NCBI GenBank assembly: GCA_963556195.1
Contig: OY744525.1
Span: 78,155,844-78,219,843, forward strand
Origin: Sepiola atlantica
Lineage: Eukaryota > Mollusca > Cephalopoda > Sepiida > Sepiolidae
Length of the DNA: 64,000 nt
Reading direction: 5' to 3'
The translations under genes were made by a program, and so were the position numbers. The number at the start of each line of letters is the position of its first letter. The stretch's first letter is position 1. This document shows, in pieces, positions 59,897-64,000 of the stretch. The notes under the pieces are model-generated. The model ran no database searches. It was not told the origin of the DNA and saw nothing but the letters and a program-made list of their open reading frames with translations.

Positions 59897-60609
59897 GTAA
59901 ATATGTGTTTATTTCACAATTAATTCAATATTATTAAATTCATATTTTATACAAGAATTTTTATGTAGCCATTGATGTATTTATCATCTTATTTATTAAT
60001 ATAATTTATATGCATAATAAGGAAGTGTATTTGTCATGTTTAAAAAGTAACTTATAATTCTGTATACTAATATATATTTTAATTACGTAAAACATTTTTG
60101 TTTTTTTATTCTGTGTTTATTTTAAAGTTTACATTGCATGGAATTACAAAAAATCAAAATCCTTCTGACACCTTTGTTCTCTTTTCCGATAAACACACTA
60201 TTTTTGTACCCAGACATTTTCATATTTAAATAAATCTAAACTTCAAATTAATTTTATTCTTATATTTTTCTCTTCTTTTCTTACTTGGATATTACATACT
60301 CCCATTTAAATGATATACTTTTTTTTTTTACCTTTTCCCATCTATATAATACATATTTTCTGATTCCCATGCAAATTATATAATTTCATTATTAGAAATT
60401 TTTAAAAAAAATGCAAAACAAATAAAGTATACTGATTTTCATATGCTCAATAAACACACTTATGTTTTAAATATCAGTAAGTAAACACTTTACCATAGTG
60501 TTTCATCTAGCTATGATTTTCATGGAGCAACATACATTTTGTCCTTGTATTAGATTATACATGAAAATGATAGATGAATATTTGATTTTTTTTATCATAC
60601 ATTATACAG
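59897..60609 (+). other. Intron 1 of gene G
   Basis: 713 bp, donor GTAAAT, acceptor ATTATACAG. AT-rich with nothing else seen. Confidence 0.8.
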
Positions 60610-60772
60610 CATTCCTATGTTCAAGATGAAAGATTGCTTCCAAATAGTCCTAAAAATAATCCTCAACAAGTCAGTTCTTCTGAGTATCTGAATTACCCAT
60701 CACCAAAATTGTCTCATACTGATAACAGAAATAGCAAAAAGGAAGGAAATTCAAGAGAGAGAGAAGTTACAG
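60610..60772 (+). CDS. Protocadherin gene G, exon 2 (variable cytoplasmic exon)
   Basis: 163 bp, too short to stand out as an ORF. Phase 0 start H-S-Y-V-Q-D-E-R-L-L-P, then NSPKNNPQQVSSSEYLNYPS, PKLSHTDNRNSKKEG and REREVTG, phase 1 end before GTAAGT. It combines the QDx..NSPKN opening of genes D and F with the EYLNYPSPKLSHT core of genes C and E. Confidence 0.86.
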
Positions 60773-60855
60773 GTAAGTCTTAAGTGATGTGTTTCTCACC
60801 TTTTCAATCATGCATTGTCTATTCATTGTTTTATTTTGCAATTATTTTCTATTTG

Positions 60856-60899
60856 AACATGAAAAGATTTAATTTTTTAAAACTAAATCTTTTCATGTT
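60856..60899. repeat. Perfect hairpin, 16-bp arms, 12-bp loop
   Basis: AACATGAAAAGATTTA and its exact reverse complement, close to the mariner relic. Confidence 0.85.
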
Positions 60900-61024
60900 A
60901 TTAAGTATTGGTGAGTTAACAAATAATTATAATAATTTTTGACTTGCAAATCATATGTAATTTGTAATGTAAACTGGTAAAAACTTTATTGGATAACTTT
61001 ATTAGCCTACTGTGTTTTACTCCT

Positions 61025-61280
61025 ATTATCTATAAACGAGTTTGTGGACCTTTTTGATTTTGATATTTTCTGGAACAACTGTCGAATTTGGACGACCTGA
61101 GCGTTCAGTATAATTTCTGTCTGTACAACCATGTTTAAAATCAGCATACCACATGTTAATCACTGTTCCGATAGAGCAGAGTCTGAATAACACTTATCAA
61201 GTCATTGCTTTGCTTGAACAGTATTTTTTTCCTATCAGAAAGCAATGCTTTATCAACACACATAATTCACATTTTTCCAT
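61025..61280 (-). pseudogene. Mariner-family transposase N-terminal fragment (decayed)
   Basis: On the minus strand from ATG at 61280 the sequence reads MEKCELCVLIKHCFLIGKK. After frameshifts and a stop it continues as YSDSALSIGTV, WYADFKHGCTD, ERSGRPNSTVVPENI and KVHKLV. The order MEK..RVLIKH.FL.GK, then WY.DFK.G, then ERSGRP, then PENI.K.HK.V is that of the DNA-binding domain of mariner transposases. The catalytic part is absent, so this is a dead relic. Confidence 0.8.
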
Positions 61281-61574
61281 TGTTTTGAAAATTTGCAACA
61301 GTAACTTCACTTAAATGACTAATTTGTAAACTAATAATCTGATTGGGTTGAAATTTTGACACATTCCATTTGAAGGTTAGTACTTTATAAAAATCATATG
61401 GATTTTTTATTAGTGGTTATATCTATATGTCAAGCCAGGGAATTATTCAGTGATGAGTTAGAATTAGATATTTGACTAGAGAAATATGATACTAAACTAA
61501 TTATTTCCTTTTTAATGATGTTTCATTATAGAATACATTTTTACATTGTTTATATTTTCATCAATATTTTCAAG

Positions 61575-61840
61575 GAATGTACACATCGCAGTACTGCAAC
61601 CCTCCATCAAAACAAAGAGGGCATCCATCACAAGAGACAGAGATGAGACCATTGGGACAGACTGTCAACTACCCAAGTGATACAACCATTGTGGCCAGGG
61701 GATTCTATACACCAACCCTTTCACAAAACAATGAAAACAAAGACTTTGTGACAGAGGATAGTAACTCTTCTGATATAAGTCAGCAATCAACAGGAAATAT
61801 CTATCGGAACCCAAGACCCTTACCTCCAGTTCCTCAGTAG
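61575..61840 (+). CDS. Protocadherin gene G, terminal exon 3
   Basis: 266 bp, phase 1 start after TTTTCAAG (G plus GA gives G-M-Y-T-S-Q-Y-C). The ATG at 61577 is internal, not a start. Variants CNPPSK and KDFVTEDS. Ends TAG after RNPRPLPPVPQ. The stop region is the same as in gene D. Confidence 0.94.
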
Positions 61841-62013
61841 CTATCTACATGAGTGAAACTGGATTATTTTTCGATCTGATACGCATAAGCAAAAAGATTT
61901 AGTTAAAATGATTTATAACCAGATAATAGTAGCAATATGTAAACATAAAATATTGAATGATTTTTAAAAGCTACATTAAAATATATTCAAGATAAAGATA
62001 TTAGTAATATTTC

Positions 62014-62019
62014 AATAAA
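62014..62019 (+). promoter_or_regulatory. Candidate polyadenylation signal of gene G
   Basis: AATAAA in TTTCAATAAATAAAG about 175 bp after the stop, conserved in position with the candidate behind gene D. Confidence 0.5.
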
Positions 62020-62229
62020 TAAAGAATTATGCATGATACATGGATGAATATTCAGATATACATATTCCCTTTTATACATTTTGAATTAACATAAAATCAT
62101 AACTGTCATGATGTTATAAGATTATGTTAATAGTAATATAAAATTGAAAATATTTTGGTATACTTACATAAGACACACATTTTGATAGGAAATTGAGAAA
62201 ACACAGCCATTATGACATTGTTTAGATTT

Positions 62230-62609
62230 AAGAAAGAAAAGAACAAAGAGCTGAAATAACAAATTGCATTCTGGGAGTGTACATTTTTTTCTTAAATATA
62301 ATTTATTGATTCCTTTTCTTTTTCAATGTTTATTTCTATATATTTTACTATGAAAAATGACTTAATAAAAAAAAATCAAAATAAAATTTAAAGATGTAAA
62401 TTTTTCAATGACGATAGCCATTATGAATTGTGGCAGCCATTGCTCACACAACAAATTCACTAGGACTGCTGTACTTTTTCTCACATCAATGCAAATAAAC
62501 AGACTTTTGTTTTGTATAATATTCATGCAAAACTACAGCTGCAATTTTTGTGAAAAAGAATGTAATTTTTACATCTTATCTCAAAATAATCACTAATAAT
62601 TACAAAAAG
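62230..62609 (+). promoter_or_regulatory. Promoter / 5' UTR exon block of gene H (gene continues beyond window)
   Basis: GCATTCTGGGAG at 62266-62277. The second block is at about 62405-62471 (CAATGACGATAGCCATTATG, GGCAGCCATTGCTCAC, CACTAGGACTGCTG). The donor is ACAAAAAG|GTAAGA (exon end 62609). Nearly identical to the block before gene E, which predicts a gene E-like protocadherin exon about 2.6 kb downstream, just past the end of the window. The short ORFs at 62408 and 62627 are not proteins. Confidence 0.65.
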
Positions 62610-64000
62610 GTAAGATCATTTTCTGTTTGTTATTTTTATTGTTTATTGTATCACATATAAAAAAGTGTGTCTTATTTCAACACATTTTTTGTGATAAATT
62701 TTCCATTTTTTTGTATAATAATACATTTCTCCTTAGATTACTTAGGATAAAGTATTTTACAATTTGTGAAAAAAATAATATGAAAGAATTCCTTACTTGC
62801 CACTATTTAAATATTTCATCATTATTGATGAAGTGTTTGATTATGATTGTGCATTATGATTTAAAAAATGATTTGTTTAGTTAATTTTAACAAGTATTTA
62901 CACTACTAAAATCATACTTATTGATAAATGCGATGTATAGTATAGAATAGTAACCGCTAAAATTGTAGTTTGCAGGATTTTTGTTGTTCTTTTGTAAAAT
63001 GTTATGTGGAAATTAAAGTATATTGCTTCCTTATCAATCATGAAGATTTTTTTATTTAATAATTTTATTAGATTTCTAAGTACATATAAAAATTCCTTAT
63101 AAACTGGTAAGTTTATCAGATAAAAATGGACATGCTAATTTAAATTTGTCCAGTTAATTAAGATAAAATGCAAGGGCACATTTTTTTTTTAGTTTTTAAA
63201 AAGTGATATTTTTTATTTATTGGTATCATTATATATTAAATCAAAATAAAATGTTGAAAATTATCATTTTCGAAAATCAGTTTGCTTTTTAGAATTAATT
63301 TCTACTATTTATTTTTGAAAAATAAAAAATAATTTTTAATTGTATTCATTTCTTGAATAAAAAAAACCAGCCTGTTTTGCTGATCATTTTTGTAATGTAT
63401 GCTTCACTTTATAAAATAAAATAATGATGATTTTATGGTCTTAAAAATTATTTTTCAAATAATTCTCAACATTTTATTCTCTTGACATATTTACATTACA
63501 TTGTTTAAAGTTCTTTTTATTATAAATTTCTATCAAATTTGATTATTTTGTCATAACCTTGCAGAAATATTCAATATCTTTCTTATATCTAAATTTTAAA
63601 TTTAATTATTGAAAATAAATTTAGAAATGAATCTCAACTCAGACAACTTTTATGCCTAGCAAGTAGTTTTAGTATTATTAATTTTTATACTTTCAATGTT
63701 TTTCTTCCTAAAAAAGGAAATTCATCCAATTTTAAAGAATTTTATTTATTGCTTATGAAATCTAATTTTATATAAATTTTTTACAATTCTAAATGTAAAC
63801 AATATTTACTCAACAAGGGTATATTTAACACTATCATTATTCATTAAAATCAATTAAAAAAATGATTATTTTATCCTTTGAGACAATATTCTGCATTTTG
63901 AACTAAGAATAAATTTTAAAAACATAAGTATACATATTAGAAATTTCAAAATTTAAATAACATATTCATTCAAAATCTTACATATATCTGGAATAGCCTT
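62610..64000 (+). other. Beginning of the 5' UTR intron of gene H
   Basis: Collinear with 36763 to about 38030 (for example ATGATTATTTTATCCTTTGA and CAAAATCTTACATATATCTG near the end). No gene within the window. Confidence 0.6.

Larger units (their letters stand above)
60773..61574 (+). other. Intron 2 of gene G
   Basis: 802 bp, donor GTAAGT, acceptor TTTTCAAG. It contains a 16-bp-arm hairpin and a minus-strand mariner transposase fragment. Confidence 0.8.

Noticed and set aside
2104..61840. Shared constant exons as in vertebrate alpha/gamma protocadherin clusters
   Set aside because: Every gene has its own exon 2 and its own 266-bp terminal exon between consecutive promoters, so no shared downstream exon set is needed within this window.

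Overview
The window is a head-to-tail tandem array of clustered-type protocadherin genes from an AT-rich animal genome. I infer a cephalopod, most likely an octopus. The reasons are the very large tandem array of six-cadherin-repeat protocadherins, each gene carrying its own cytoplasmic exons, and a decayed repeat near 22.1 kb that resembles a dispersed cephalopod repeat. The species is not proven by the sequence. All protocadherin genes lie on the + strand. I label them A to H in order (local labels only).

Layout: gene A contributes only its last exon (2104-2369). Genes B to G are complete: B 2.8-13.5 kb, C 15.1-21.8 kb, D 22.5-36.0 kb, E 36.4-44.9 kb, F 45.4-55.5 kb, G 56.0-61.8 kb. The promoter and 5' UTR exon of gene H begin at about 62.2 kb, and its coding part lies beyond the window. 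Each gene repeats one plan. (1) A short promoter/5' UTR-exon block has two conserved motifs and a splice donor. (2) A 1.0-2.6 kb intron follows. (3) One huge coding exon of about 811-818 codons encodes the signal peptide, EC1-EC6, the membrane helix and the proximal tail, and ends in phase 0. (4) A small, fast-evolving cytoplasmic exon of about 151-163 bp ends in phase 1. (5) The last exon, exactly 266 bp in all seven copies, ends in a proline-rich C-terminus. Genes sit only about 0.4-0.7 kb apart, measured from stop codon to the next promoter motif, except B-C where a 1.1 kb transposon-like element intervenes. The products should be about 951-956 residue type I membrane adhesion proteins.

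The array is an evolutionary mosaic. EC4-EC6, the membrane segment, the proximal tail, the N-terminal half of EC1 and the core of the last exon are almost identical between genes, including at silent sites, which suggests gene conversion. EC2, the end of EC3, the signal peptide, the end of exon 1 and exon 2 differ. Paralogous introns and flanks suggest growth by multi-gene block duplication (C-D resembles E-F; the D-to-E junction resembles the G-to-H junction). In all six proteins EC3 lacks the residues it would normally give to the EC3-EC4 calcium sites.

Introns hold non-autonomous transposon relics (a hAT-like MITE with target duplication, long foldback elements, a mariner transposase fragment), a tRNA-Phe-like relic, microsatellites, minisatellites and several perfect or near-perfect hairpins. 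I see no bacterial, viral or CRISPR features and no intact RNA gene.
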